This document shows positions 18,434 to 26,965 of a DNA stretch of 64,000 nt, piece after piece. Position numbers and translations under genes: made by a program. The stretch lies in NCBI GenBank assembly GCA_905373835.1, contig CAJPUN010000001.1, forward strand, positions 62,001 to 126,000, in the 5' to 3' direction. The notes beneath the pieces were generated by a model that did not search any database, was not told where the DNA came from, and worked only from the letters and a program-made list of their open reading frames with translations. The DNA is from Candidatus Saccharimonadota bacterium (lineage in GTDB: Bacteria > Patescibacteriota > Saccharimonadia > Saccharimonadales > Saccharimonadaceae). How positions within the stretch are numbered: the first letter of the stretch is position 1; each line of letters starts with the position of its first letter.

Positions 18434-18982
18434 TTATGACTCGCGCGATATTCGTCCTAGTTCTTCCATTAACAGTGCAAAATAGAGTGGCCGATGCGGC
18501 ACAAGCATCACATCTTCTGGCTGCTCGATCATCTGACGGAATGTGTCATACGGCACCCAGCGCAGTGCCGCCGCTTCACCATCAACCATATCGAGTGGCT
18601 CATCGTGATATTCATAAGTGTAAATAAAGTGAAACTCGCTATACGCTGATTTGCGCTTTGGCAAACTTCCAATAAACTTCACTCGAGACACATCAAGCGT
18701 TATACCAATCTCTTCTTGAGCCTCACGCAGCGCCGCATCGAGCGGTGTTTCGCCAAGGCTCACGTGCCCTGCTGCCGAAATATCCCAATAGCCTGGCCAG
18801 TTTTTGACCTGATCAGCCCGGCGCTGGAGCAGCACATCACACCCACCATCACTGTTACGCCGCCACAACCAAACATGCGCTGCCGCGACAATAGTATCCT
18901 TGGTCACATCTTTGCGGGCAAGGCCTTCGCCCTGTTTTGGCACTCCATTTGGGCGATAACTCTGCCATAGATCATTATGCAT
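18434..18982 (-). CDS. NUDIX hydrolase (Idi-like group)
   Basis: 182 residues. The complete Nudix box runs from GHVSLGE through REAQEEIGI. N-terminal LLQRRADQVKNWPGYWDISAAGHV resembles the isopentenyl-diphosphate isomerase-like branch of NUDIX proteins, but substrate cannot be read from sequence. ATG 18982 is preceded by GGAGTAAGTG; a GTG one codon upstream is also possible. A damaged-nucleotide or nucleotide-sugar clearing role would fit the family. Confidence 0.86.
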   Translation of the reverse strand: MHNDLWQSYRPNGVPKQGEGLARKDVTKDTIVAAAHVWLWRRNSDGGCDVLLQRRADQVKNWPGYWDISAAGHVSLGETPLDAALREAQEEIGITLDVSRVKFIGSLPKRKSAYSEFHFIYTYEYHDEPLDMVDGEAAALRWVPYDTFRQMIEQPEDVMLVPHRPLYFALLMEELGRISRES

Positions 18983-19093
18983 CACTTACTCCTGTGTGTT
19001 GTTCTTTATATCAGTTACTACTTTTGATGCGTTGCGCTCGTTATTATCATTAGTGAGTAAGTTGGGTTATGTCTATAAATTTAACAGTCGTTT

Positions 19094-19465
19094 CTATTCA
19101 ACATTCATAAACATATATACTCGCTGAGCACAGCCCGACTCATCACGCCAAACAATGTTAACGCCACGTTTGATACGCTGCTGGCCAGATTGATCAAAAA
19201 TTGACCAACGTAGCAATAGCGCGTCACCACAGACAATGCGCTGATCGTAGACAAATCTTAATTGACTCAAGGCCCCGTATAGCTGATCGACATGAGCAAT
19301 AATGGCTGCTACACCTTCAATCGTCTGAGCAGGATCAGACACACATAATTGACCATCGGGTGCCCAGATTTTGCGAATGTATTCATGTCGGGTGGCTTGG
19401 TCAGGCTCTACCCATGATTGCAGATATTTGTCTGTAAATTCCTGTGCTCGTTTCTTGTCATCCAT
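19094..19465 (-). CDS. SnoaL/NTF2-like protein
   Basis: 123 residues with the cone-shaped NTF2-like pattern: N-terminal helices (AQEFTDKYLQSWVEPD), IWAPDGQLCVSDPAQTIEGVAAIIAHVDQLY, and C-terminal strands with a central R-W. Such proteins are either small enzymes or ligand binders. It starts 3 nt after the recA stop, so it is translated from the recA message. Confidence 0.7.
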   Translation of the reverse strand: MDDKKRAQEFTDKYLQSWVEPDQATRHEYIRKIWAPDGQLCVSDPAQTIEGVAAIIAHVDQLYGALSQLRFVYDQRIVCGDALLLRWSIFDQSGQQRIKRGVNIVWRDESGCAQRVYMFMNVE

Positions 19466-19468
19466 TAA

Positions 19469-20491
19469 CTATTCTTCCGCCGCCTTCACTGCCTCACGAA
19501 CTTTACTATCAATTTCAGCCAAAGTATCGGCGTGCTCTTTGAGATACTCTTTGGTCTTGTCGCGGCCTTGGCCAATTGTCTCGCCGCCGTATTTGAAGAA
19601 AGCACCAGACTTATCAACAATGCCATGCTGCACCGCTAGGTCGAGAATATCCCCTGTCTTGGAGATACCTTCGTTGTACATGATATCAAACTCAGCAACG
19701 CGGAAGGGCGGCGCTATCTTGTTCTTTACCACCTTTACCTTCGTGCGGTTACCGCGAATGTCATCACCCACTTTGATCTGCCCAATCCGGCGGATATCCA
19801 CCCGCTGCGAGGCATAGAACTTTAGCGCATTACCACCTGTTGTCGTCTCAGGATTGCCAAACATCACGCCAATCTTCATGCGGATCTGGTTGATGAAAAT
19901 AACGGTTGCTTTACTCTTGTTGATAATCCCGGTGAGCTTGCGTAGTGCTTGGCTCATCAAGCGAGCCTGGAGACCCATGTGTGAATCACCCATGTCACCG
20001 TCAATTTCTGCTTGCGGCGTCAACGCTGCCACCGAGTCTACGACAATAAGGTCAACAGCGTTCGACCGCACCAGCGTCTCCGTAATCTCCAACGCTTGCT
20101 CACCATTATCTGGCTGCGATACCAAAAGGTTGTCTGTATCGACGCCAAGCTTCTTGGCATAGCTAGGGTCGAGCGCATGCTCGGCATCAACAAAGGCTGC
20201 TGTGCCACCCTGTTTTTGAATTTCGGCAATGGCATGTAGCGTCAGCGTCGTCTTACCGCTACTCTCTGGCCCATAAATCTCGATAATGCGCCCCTTGGGG
20301 TAGCCACCGCCCAGCGCAAGATCGAGGCTCAGTGAGCCAGACGGAATCACTGCTACATCTGCTTGGTGGAATTCACCAAGCTTCATAATGGCACCATCGC
20401 CAAATTGTTTTGTAATCTGATCCATCGCGAGGCCAAGCGCTTTGAGCTTGCCGTCGTCTGTGGTTTGTGTCGTATTCGATTGTTTGGTCAT
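19469..20491 (-). CDS. recA: Recombinase RecA
   Basis: 340 residues. Walker [30 protein letters not shown]1 region [43 protein letters not shown] (L2) and the RecA C-terminal domain. ATG 20491 follows AAGGAGAGGGG; an upstream in-frame start at 20509 would place the ribosome site inside the gene. Catalyses strand exchange in repair and in integration of transformed DNA. The region upstream shows no obvious SOS-box palindrome. Confidence 0.97.
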   Translation of the reverse strand: MTKQSNTTQTTDDGKLKALGLAMDQITKQFGDGAIMKLGEFHQADVAVIPSGSLSLDLALGGGYPKGRIIEIYGPESSGKTTLTLHAIAEIQKQGGTAAFVDAEHALDPSYAKKLGVDTDNLLVSQPDNGEQALEITETLVRSNAVDLIVVDSVAALTPQAEIDGDMGDSHMGLQARLMSQALRKLTGIINKSKATVIFINQIRMKIGVMFGNPETTTGGNALKFYASQRVDIRRIGQIKVGDDIRGNRTKVKVVKNKIAPPFRVAEFDIMYNEGISKTGDILDLAVQHGIVDKSGAFFKYGGETIGQGRDKTKEYLKEHADTLAEIDSKVREAVKAAEE

Positions 20492-20682
20492 ACGTCCCCT
20501 CTCCTTCAAGAATTTATTATACCAGAATCTCTTGCCGTTGTCCGTGCAGAGATTGATTTGTATTGATGAAGCCTCAATATCACCGATTTATTTATTGTAT
20601 ATAGCCTCTAGCTTCCACGACTCTACCGGTATGGAGCGTTAAACAGCAACGGGCCTTTTGAAGACATTTTTCGTGGTAGACA

Positions 20683-20691
20683 TGCTATAAT
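20683..20691 (+). promoter_or_regulatory. Extended -10 promoter of prepilin gene
   Basis: TGC followed by TATAAT (20686-20691), then AACACC and ATG 20698. Leaderless start predicted. Confidence 0.7.
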
Positions 20692-20697
20692 AACACC

Positions 20698-21096
20698 ATG
20701 AAGGCACGTAAAGGATTTACCGTTATTGAGCTCATCGTTGTGATCGCTCTGCTTGCAACAGGCAGCTGGCTCTTCTTTAGCGAGAAAATCGCGACCGAAG
20801 CGACACAGCGTGACAACCAGCGCAAAACTGCCATTAACGCAATGTACTATAGCCTGGAAGAAGTATATTTTGAAAAAAATAACCACTACCCCAACACGAT
20901 CGATAGCAAGACACTGCGCTCGGTTGACCCATCGCTCTTTACCGATCCAAATGGCCACAAGCTTGGCAGCGCCCAGTCTAGCTACCACTACAGTGGCACT
21001 GACTGCACCACCGACAACCAGTGCAAAGGCTACAAACTCACCGCCAACTTAGAGCGTGAGGCAGACTACACCAAGACCAACCGCAATAATACCTAA
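20698..21096 (+). CDS. Type IV prepilin / pseudopilin
   Basis: 132 residues. The prepilin peptidase site K-G-F-T-V-I-E-L-I-V-V-I-A has the conserved Gly, Phe and Glu+5, followed by the hydrophobic N-terminal helix, a helix ending in YYSLEEVYFEKNNHYP (a GspG-like segment), and a small C-terminal domain with a disulfide pair in GTDCTTDNQCKGY. It is likely a minor or major pilin assembled by the PilBCMNO machinery 5-10 kb upstream. Monocistronic with its own promoter and terminator. Confidence 0.92.
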   Translation: MKARKGFTVIELIVVIALLATGSWLFFSEKIATEATQRDNQRKTAINAMYYSLEEVYFEKNNHYPNTIDSKTLRSVDPSLFTDPNGHKLGSAQSSYHYSGTDCTTDNQCKGYKLTANLEREADYTKTNRNNT

Positions 21097-21120
21097 GTCT
21101 CTATTGGATAGATATGCAAA

Positions 21121-21150
21121 AACACCGAGCCTTATCTGCTCGGTGTTTTT
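21121..21150. terminator. Bidirectional terminator between prepilin and PH-domain genes
   Basis: 10-bp stem AACACCGAGC/GCTCGGTGTT, 7-nt loop, T-run on the plus side and A-run on the other, so it works for both convergent genes. Confidence 0.9.
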
Positions 21151-21170
21151 TATCATCAACGCTGCTCACA

Positions 21171-21935
21171 TTAGTCATTTGCCACTGGCCGGCCGTTCTT
21201 AAAGTCCTCCACCGCATTATTGAGCGTCGCAATTTCTTGCTTGGGGTTGGCTACGAATGAGAAGCGATAGGTTGTTTCGTCGCCCTCCGTACTGAGGCGA
21301 ATTGAGCCATAATTAAACATCGCTTGGAGAACACCACGCTGGTTGTAGCTGGCATCTTCGATATTCATCAGGCTGACCGTTTGCTCAGTGTGTGAAAAAA
21401 TACTCGTCTGGATCTCCTGGATAACACTCTCATTTGTTAGATAAAACATATTGCGTGTATAAACCCAGACCGACACATAGCCGCCAAGGATAAAGGCCAA
21501 GATGAGCGCCATACACAGCAACATAAATGACCCAGAAGCAGACGTTGGTAAATGGAGGAGGTCAAAAATATAGTCGTAATTAAACATCAGTGCCAAGACG
21601 ATGCTCGTCATCAAGGTAGACATAACAATCGCCGGCAGCATACCAATCGGGTGGCGACGCACCACACTAATGATGTATTCTTGCTCACTCAGGTTGAGGT
21701 TCGGGAAGGCCATGACTGATTCATCATGGCGGCGACGCACTTCTGATGACATCCGTGGCAGGTTCGCTTCTGGGCGCGGCGCATGGTAGTGGGGAGCGCC
21801 CTCTTTGCCACTCACATCGTAGAGTGTGCTGCTCGCCCGTGGGGCTGTGGGTGGCTCGGCGTAGAGTGGGTTACCATCGACATCATAGGCGACGGGCCGT
21901 GGTGGATCATTGCGTTGCAATCGTTGTGAATTCAT
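21171..21935 (-). CDS. Bacterial PH-domain membrane protein
   Basis: 254 residues. Proline-rich cytoplasmic N-terminus (1-75), NLSEQEYIISVVRRHPIG (typical start of the YdbS/bPH2 module), two membrane helices around 98-120 and 133-158, then the PH-like strand set TRNMFYLTNESVIQEIQTSIFSHTEQTVSLMNIEDASYNQRG. Family members are membrane-bound and of unclear role in envelope stress. Own extended -10 promoter. Convergent with the prepilin gene. Confidence 0.82.
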   Translation of the reverse strand: MNSQRLQRNDPPRPVAYDVDGNPLYAEPPTAPRASSTLYDVSGKEGAPHYHAPRPEANLPRMSSEVRRRHDESVMAFPNLNLSEQEYIISVVRRHPIGMLPAIVMSTLMTSIVLALMFNYDYIFDLLHLPTSASGSFMLLCMALILAFILGGYVSVWVYTRNMFYLTNESVIQEIQTSIFSHTEQTVSLMNIEDASYNQRGVLQAMFNYGSIRLSTEGDETTYRFSFVANPKQEIATLNNAVEDFKNGRPVAND

Positions 21936-21941
21936 GGGTAT

Positions 21942-21950
21942 ATTGTAGCA
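21942..21950 (-). promoter_or_regulatory. Extended -10 promoter of PH-domain gene
   Basis: TGC-TACAAT on the minus strand, 6 nt before the ATG at 21935. Confidence 0.65.
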
Positions 21951-21977
21951 TATCTTGGGCTCATCACCTCATGCCTC

Positions 21978-22985
21978 TTACTCCATTGCGCGGCCAAGAT
22001 GCTGTCGTGCCCGTGGTGTCACCCGCCGGCCTCGCGGCGTTCGCTCTATAAAACCAATCTGCAAGAGATATGGCTCATAAAAGTCTTCGATCGTCGTTGC
22101 CTCATCACCTGTCAGAGCAGCAATTGTCGTCAGGCCAACTGGGCTATCGCCATAGGTATCGAGCATCGAGAGTAGCAAGTTACGATCGGCTGGGTCGAGG
22201 CCAAGCTCGTCAACTTCTAGCAGGGTTAGCGCCTGTGTTGTCGTTGCTACATCAATAATACCATCGCCGTTTACGTCCGCGTAGTCACGCACCCGCTTAA
22301 GCAAGCGATTTGCAATCCGCGGGGTGAGGCGCGCCCTCGTGGAGAGTAATCGCGACGCCTCTGGCTTGATGCGCGTCTCGAGGATAGTCGCTGCCCGCGT
22401 GATAATCTGCGCAATCTCCTCTGGAGTGTAAAACTCCAAACGATAGATATGCCCAAATCGGTCGCGCAGTGGCGCTGCAAGGCTCCCCGTCCGCGTTGTG
22501 GCACCAATCACTGTAAAGCGTGGTAGATCGAGCCGCACACTGCGTGCCGCTGGCCCTTTGCCAATAACAATATCGAGCTTAAAATCCTCCATCGCCGAGT
22601 ATAAAATCTCTTCCACAGCTCGCCCCAAGCGGTGGATCTCATCGATAAACAACACGTCGCCATCGTTGAGGTTGGTCAAGATCGATGCTAAGTCGCCTGC
22701 TTTCTCGATCGCCGGTCCACTGGTGACTCGCAAGCCAGCTCCCATCTCGTTGGCAATCACCGCCGCCATCGTCGTCTTGCCAAGGCCAGGTGGGCCATAG
22801 AGCAAAACATGGTCGATTGGCTCGCCACGCTTCTTCGCCGCCGCAATTGCCAATTGCAAATTCTTCTTCAGTCGTTCCTGCCCCACATACTCCGCAAAGC
22901 GCTGTGGTCGCAGCGTCACTTCAATGTGCTGCTCCTCGCTATCATCCGCGTGACTACTGGTATCAACAATTCGTTCTATCGCCAT
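21978..22985 (-). CDS. ruvB: Holliday junction helicase RuvB
   Basis: 335 residues. [16 protein letters not shown], Walker [16 protein letters not shown], Walker [15 protein letters not shown], sensor 1 [19 protein letters not shown] and the winged-helix C-terminus ([10 protein letters not shown]). AAA+ motor for branch migration, working with RuvA on junctions that RuvC cuts. In this genome ruvA and ruvC lie 4 and 7 kb away as separate units. Confidence 0.97.
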   Translation of the reverse strand: MAIERIVDTSSHADDSEEQHIEVTLRPQRFAEYVGQERLKKNLQLAIAAAKKRGEPIDHVLLYGPPGLGKTTMAAVIANEMGAGLRVTSGPAIEKAGDLASILTNLNDGDVLFIDEIHRLGRAVEEILYSAMEDFKLDIVIGKGPAARSVRLDLPRFTVIGATTRTGSLAAPLRDRFGHIYRLEFYTPEEIAQIITRAATILETRIKPEASRLLSTRARLTPRIANRLLKRVRDYADVNGDGIIDVATTTQALTLLEVDELGLDPADRNLLLSMLDTYGDSPVGLTTIAALTGDEATTIEDFYEPYLLQIGFIERTPRGRRVTPRARQHLGRAME

Positions 22986-22991
22986 AGATTT

Positions 22992-23000
22992 ATTATAGCA
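22992..23000 (-). promoter_or_regulatory. Extended -10 promoter of ruvB
   Basis: TGC-TATAAT on the minus strand, then AAATCT and the ruvB ATG (6-nt gap). Confidence 0.7.
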
Positions 23001-23053
23001 TTGGTAGTGGGGATAGATTGCATAGCAACCTCATCATATGGTTTACTATACTC

Positions 23054-23401
23054 ATGCATACTGTCATACTTGTCATCACGACCCTATCATCCATTGCAAC
23101 GATCATCGCTGCACTTATTGCACTCGTCAAGCCTGGTATGATGAGCCGCTCTACTACCATCACTCATGGCGAGCGATTCTACGCAGCAATGTACGCTTCT
23201 CGAGCACTGCCACTGGGGTTACTTACGGTAGTTGCTCCATTTACGTTTAATGGTTCTGCGCTGCAACTTGTCTTTGCTGCAGCAAGCTTAGCGCAAATTG
23301 GCGATGTTGTTATTGGGCTCAAAAAGCAGGAGTGGGGTATGGTAATTGCACCGGCTATATTAGCTACCATATACCTTGCAGCAGCGTGGCTCCTTGCTTA
23401 A
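23054..23401 (+). CDS. Small membrane protein, DUF4267-like
   Basis: 115 residues, four hydrophobic segments (about 4-24, 48-64, 68-84, 94-114) with RFYAAMYASRALPLGL between the first two. The length and pattern resemble DUF4267-type proteins. ATG 23054 has a TTTACT 6 nt upstream, which fits a leaderless start; a TTG at 23018 would add 12 residues. Its stop overlaps the convergent HIT gene by 4 nt. Function unknown. Confidence 0.6.
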   Translation: MHTVILVITTLSSIATIIAALIALVKPGMMSRSTTITHGERFYAAMYASRALPLGLLTVVAPFTFNGSALQLVFAAASLAQIGDVVIGLKKQEWGMVIAPAILATIYLAAAWLLA

Positions 23402-23859
23402 GATAAGTTCTCTTGCACTGCAAGAACAATTTTGCCAAACAGCTCATCGCTCACATGGTGCTCACCACTCTCTAGATGCCGTGGCCACTTTGGGTCAGGA
23501 AAATCCTCCCCCTCAAAGTGTGCACCGTTAAGATAGCGTGGATGGAGATGCCAGTGTACATGTGTTGGTTGACCAGCTTTAACTGCATTATTCATAAGGC
23601 ACTCCCAATTACATACATCAGCACCAAAAGCCTCTTTAACTGCCTGTTCAATCTGACAAATCACCTGATACAACTCCGCCCAGTCTACCTTATCTAGATC
23701 CGACAATGTTTCTTTATGCTGGCGCAGGGTGATAAATGATTTGCCCAAATAGCATTGGTTTCTATCAAGAACCACATTCCACCGGCTGGTTTGTAAGACC
23801 ACCGCCGGGTCATCAGTTGTTTGCTCTGCCACAAATGGGCAAATGTCACAGTTTTTCAT
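23398..23859 (-). CDS. HIT family hydrolase
   Basis: 153 residues. The histidine triad is in THVHWHLHPR, which has the spaced His-phi-His-phi-His pattern. An N-terminal CDICPF pair could bind zinc. HIT proteins hydrolyse nucleotide phosphoramidates or dinucleoside polyphosphates. ATG 23859 has a near-perfect site GGAGGTGAT four nt upstream, which decides against the GTG three codons earlier. Confidence 0.88.
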   Translation of the reverse strand: MKNCDICPFVAEQTTDDPAVVLQTSRWNVVLDRNQCYLGKSFITLRQHKETLSDLDKVDWAELYQVICQIEQAVKEAFGADVCNWECLMNNAVKAGQPTHVHWHLHPRYLNGAHFEGEDFPDPKWPRHLESGEHHVSDELFGKIVLAVQENLS

Positions 23860-23912
23860 TTTTATCACCTCCTTCTCTTACTCTATTGTAGAGGAGAAAA
23901 TGCTGCTTGTCA

Positions 23913-24650
23913 TTACTGATTATTCTGTTGCTCAAGCCATGGGTTATCCATTTCCATAATGCGCTTAAGGTGAGATTCAAGGGTATCCAATCGTTTTTGG
24001 ATTTCATCCTCAGCAATGCCAAGTGATTGAAAGTCATTCCTTAATGACTTCATATATTTTGGCAAGAAATCTGCCTCAAACTGCTGGAAGTTCTCCCACG
24101 ACATATCCGGATGCTCCTCATGATGGAACGCCTCGGCACCATGCCAGAATGTCTCCCAATCAGCTGTCATATAGGCCATGTCAGCGTGATGGAGTAGCTT
24201 CGCCTCAGGCGTATCACGTTGCTGGAGTGCGGGCACCATAATTGTACCCTTGATAGCTCGATCGAGAAAAGCCTTATCGCTATCGTCTAGTTCAATCCCG
24301 TTATCCTCTATGTCTTTTAGTAGGAGTGCACTTGCATATTCTTCTTTTGTCGGATATTCTTGAGCTGCCTTTTCATCAAAACCAGCATCATGCCAGGCTG
24401 CTGCTAATACAAGCAAGGATTCTTGCCATGGGTCGATCACCCGCTGATAGCCATCACCAGGCAAAAGCTCCACAAGCTCGCTAACTGCTTGCATTACATC
24501 TTTCATGTGTCCAGGGCGGTGGTAAGGTAGCTGGGGGTAGCGCTTACAGGCACGATCTGCCGACTTACAAAAAGCATCGTTATAATTCTCTGGGTCTTTC
24601 TTCGTCTTAAGCTCAGGAGTAGACCCAAGGTAGTGGTTTTTATTACACAT
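23913..24650 (-). CDS. HD-domain phosphohydrolase-like protein A
   Basis: 245 residues from ATG 24650. YPQLPYHRPGHMKDVMQAVSELV supplies the first His, VLAAAWHDAGFDEKAAQ the His-Asp pair, and AKLLHHADMAYMTADWETFW later ligands, a pattern of a metal-dependent HD fold. It is clearly paralogous to the protein encoded at 25401-26057. TATAAT at 24660-24665 lies 9 nt before the ATG. The substrate is unknown; nucleotide or signalling-nucleotide hydrolysis is the usual chemistry. Confidence 0.78.
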   Translation of the reverse strand: MCNKNHYLGSTPELKTKKDPENYNDAFCKSADRACKRYPQLPYHRPGHMKDVMQAVSELVELLPGDGYQRVIDPWQESLLVLAAAWHDAGFDEKAAQEYPTKEEYASALLLKDIEDNGIELDDSDKAFLDRAIKGTIMVPALQQRDTPEAKLLHHADMAYMTADWETFWHGAEAFHHEEHPDMSWENFQQFEADFLPKYMKSLRNDFQSLGIAEDEIQKRLDTLESHLKRIMEMDNPWLEQQNNQ

Positions 24651-24779
24651 AATTTCACCATTATACAAGCCATTCTATCTATTGTCAACAGAGGGGGCTA
24701 GTCCTCAATAGATTCACAATAGTACTCAACCAAGCTTGAAACGTAGGCAAAATATAATCTAAACTCTCGCCCATGCTTA

Positions 24780-25349
24780 TTACAATCGACGAACTTGTTT
24801 GCCAGTTGGCTTGCCAACTCCACGCAGATGCGGTACTGTTGTAGCTGCAACAATGCCAGCCGCTATACCGCCTGCGAAGCGCGTCCGCCTTGGATTGCCA
24901 CGTGCCGTTATAATAGCAAAAGCCGCCGTAGTAATATTAGCGGCTCGTTTGTAGCGCCCACCCTTGGTCACCTCACCAGTTTTTGCCAGGTGGTAGGCAT
25001 TGGCTGCGCCAGTTGCTGCCTGCCCAAGGGCAACAGCGGCAATCCCCGCTCGCGCCTCAGGGTAGCGCTTGCCGAGCTCATACATTACACGCACCACAGC
25101 AGCTGTATCCACCACGCCGTCAGTCACACGGCGCAGTGGCGTATCATCAAGAATTTGCCCATCAGCAACATCAGCCACCATAAAAGCTGCAAGCGCAGGC
25201 CCAATCGGCATACCATCTCGTGCCTGCCGTGCAATATATTCTACGCCACCATAGCGCAGGGCCGTTAGCCCCACACTCGCCATTTCTCTTAGGCGAGATA
25301 TATGCTGCACATCAGGCTTCTCCGAATTTTTCTGCTCAGGATTTCTCAC
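24780..25349 (-). CDS. Possible degenerate CDP-alcohol phosphatidyltransferase-like protein
   Basis: 189 residues, GTG start. The segment MVADVADGQILDDTPLRRVTDGVVDTAAVV is reminiscent of the CDP-alcohol phosphotransferase motif D-G-x2-A-R-x8-G-x3-D-x3-D, with D-x2-D-G and D-G-V-V-D present but the A-R and one G position altered. Several weakly hydrophobic helices (AGIAAVALGQAATGAANAYHLA, ANITTAAFAIITA, FAGGIAAGIVAATTV) follow. It lies between the two HD paralogues. Assignment is tentative; it may be an inactive relative. Confidence 0.45.
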   Translation of the reverse strand: MRNPEQKNSEKPDVQHISRLREMASVGLTALRYGGVEYIARQARDGMPIGPALAAFMVADVADGQILDDTPLRRVTDGVVDTAAVVRVMYELGKRYPEARAGIAAVALGQAATGAANAYHLAKTGEVTKGGRYKRAANITTAAFAIITARGNPRRTRFAGGIAAGIVAATTVPHLRGVGKPTGKQVRRL

Positions 25350-25400
25350 ACTATGTGCTAGTATCTCATATTTTTTGCATTGTTGCTACTGCATGCAATA

Positions 25401-26057
25401 TTATTTTGCAGTATGAGCTACTGGCTCTGGCATACGCACAAATTGTTCCATATGCTGCTGCAGTGCCGCGCAATACTGGCCAATAACAGATGGAGCAATA
25501 CCTAGTAACAAACCATCTGTCTGCATCTCTGCTAAACATATTGCAAAGAAGCGCTGCTGCCTCTGCAAAAACTCTACCCATGGGGTATCTGGCTGCTCCT
25601 CTACTCGATAAGCCATCGTGCCCCGCCAAAATGTCTGCCAATCCACAAAGAGAAACCCGATGTCGGCCAAATGAAGCAACTTAGCCTCAAGAGTATCACG
25701 TTGCAGTGGTGGCACAACGATCGTACCAAGTATTGCTCGCTCCACAAAGGCATAGGCCTCGCTATCTAGCTCAAGCCCTTCTCTTTGGCTGTCTTGTACA
25801 AACAATGCAACCGAGTATGCCTCTTTGCACCAGTATTCTTTGGCTGCAAGATGGTCGTAACCAGCATCATGCCAGGCCGCTGCTATAACGAGAAGTTCAT
25901 GCTGCTGAGTCGAAAATGTATATCGAGGTACAAGGCGTATCAGTTCTTTTGTCATTTGCACCACATCATCCATATGTTGCGTGTTATGGTATGGTAGTGA
26001 TGGATAAGCCTGACGAGCCCGCTGCACTGTAGCCAACAACAAAGGGGTGTTATTCAT
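25401..26057 (-). CDS. HD-domain phosphohydrolase-like protein B
   Basis: 218 residues from ATG 26057. Shares with protein A the blocks YPSLPYHNTQHMDDVVQMTKELI, VIAAAWHDAGYDHLAAKEY, AILGTIVVPPLQRDTLEAKLLHLADIGFLFVDWQTFW, so the two arose by duplication. The His-Asp metal ligands are kept. No ribosome site; a TACGAT 10 nt upstream suggests a 3-4 nt leader. C-terminal part has diverged and carries no recognisable motif. Confidence 0.76.
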   Translation of the reverse strand: MNNTPLLLATVQRARQAYPSLPYHNTQHMDDVVQMTKELIRLVPRYTFSTQQHELLVIAAAWHDAGYDHLAAKEYWCKEAYSVALFVQDSQREGLELDSEAYAFVERAILGTIVVPPLQRDTLEAKLLHLADIGFLFVDWQTFWRGTMAYRVEEQPDTPWVEFLQRQQRFFAICLAEMQTDGLLLGIAPSVIGQYCAALQQHMEQFVRMPEPVAHTAK

Positions 26058-26364
26058 AATAATCACTATCGTATTCCACTGTTGTCAGTATGTCAAGTTA
26101 CTGATATTATGCCAAATCCTCAGCAACTATTACACTTCTCACTATTTTCTCGATAAAGTATGATTCCCTTGCATAATAACGAGGTTTGGTTCTAGCACTC
26201 AGAGATTGGTATCTTAAGAAAGACGATTGATTCCCCAAGAGGAATTACAAAGGAAATATTAGCCCAAGCAAGTAACGTTTTACTTGTTTAACACAAGAAA
26301 TACCTCTTCATCACCAAGAGTTTTGGCAATTTACAACACTATCCTCTGTTGATATCAATGCGGC
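26058..26364. other. Intergenic region, no feature
   Basis: 307 nt, AT-rich, between HD protein B and ruvA. Nothing beyond the HD protein promoter was seen. Confidence 0.5.
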
Positions 26365-26940
26365 TTATTGCTTCAAAGCCATTGTCACTCGCTGCGCCGT
26401 CGGTAAGCTCGTATCAATATGAGCAAGTGCTTTGGTGGCATCTGCCAACGTATAGCCCAGCGCGACCAACGCTTCGAGTGCTTCGTCGTTTGTATCAAGC
26501 TCCGCCTGCACAGGCGCGTCGTGAGCAGCATAGTACGTTGGCACGCCCACCTTATCTCGCAGGTCTACCACCACACGCTCAGCAGTCTTTTTGCCCACCC
26601 CACTGGCTTTTTGGATAAAGGCCGCATCGGCGTTGGCTAAGGCATTACGCACCTGCTCAGCCTCACCAAGGCTGAGGATAGCCAGTGCCGCCTTGGGACC
26701 TACGCCTTGCACTGTGATGAGCAACTCAAACAGTTTCTTGGCTGCCCGCGACGAAAAGCCAAACAGCTCCTGAGCTTGCTCTCGAATGTGGTGATATGTA
26801 TAGAGCTTGACTGCCTCACCAAGCTGCATCGCATCATAATCATGTGCTGCGACCGCTATTTCGTAGCCAACCCCCTGCACATCAATGATGACACTACCCG
26901 CAAACTTCTCATCAACTTGGCCAGCAATATGAGCAATCAC
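26365..26940 (-). CDS. ruvA: Holliday junction protein RuvA
   Basis: 191 residues. N-terminal OB fold (MIAHIAGQVDEKFAGSVIIDVQGVGYEIAV), YTYHHIREQAQELFGFSS, two helix-hairpin-helix segments (LITVQGVGPKAALAIL and IQKASGVGKKTAERVVVDL), and the C-terminal domain that contacts RuvB (EALVALGYTLADATKAL). Binds and shapes four-way junctions. GTG start at 26940 follows GAGGAT. Confidence 0.95.
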   Translation of the reverse strand: MIAHIAGQVDEKFAGSVIIDVQGVGYEIAVAAHDYDAMQLGEAVKLYTYHHIREQAQELFGFSSRAAKKLFELLITVQGVGPKAALAILSLGEAEQVRNALANADAAFIQKASGVGKKTAERVVVDLRDKVGVPTYYAAHDAPVQAELDTNDEALEALVALGYTLADATKALAHIDTSLPTAQRVTMALKQ

Positions 26941-26965
26941 GCGTTGTCTATCCTCACAATCTCAT

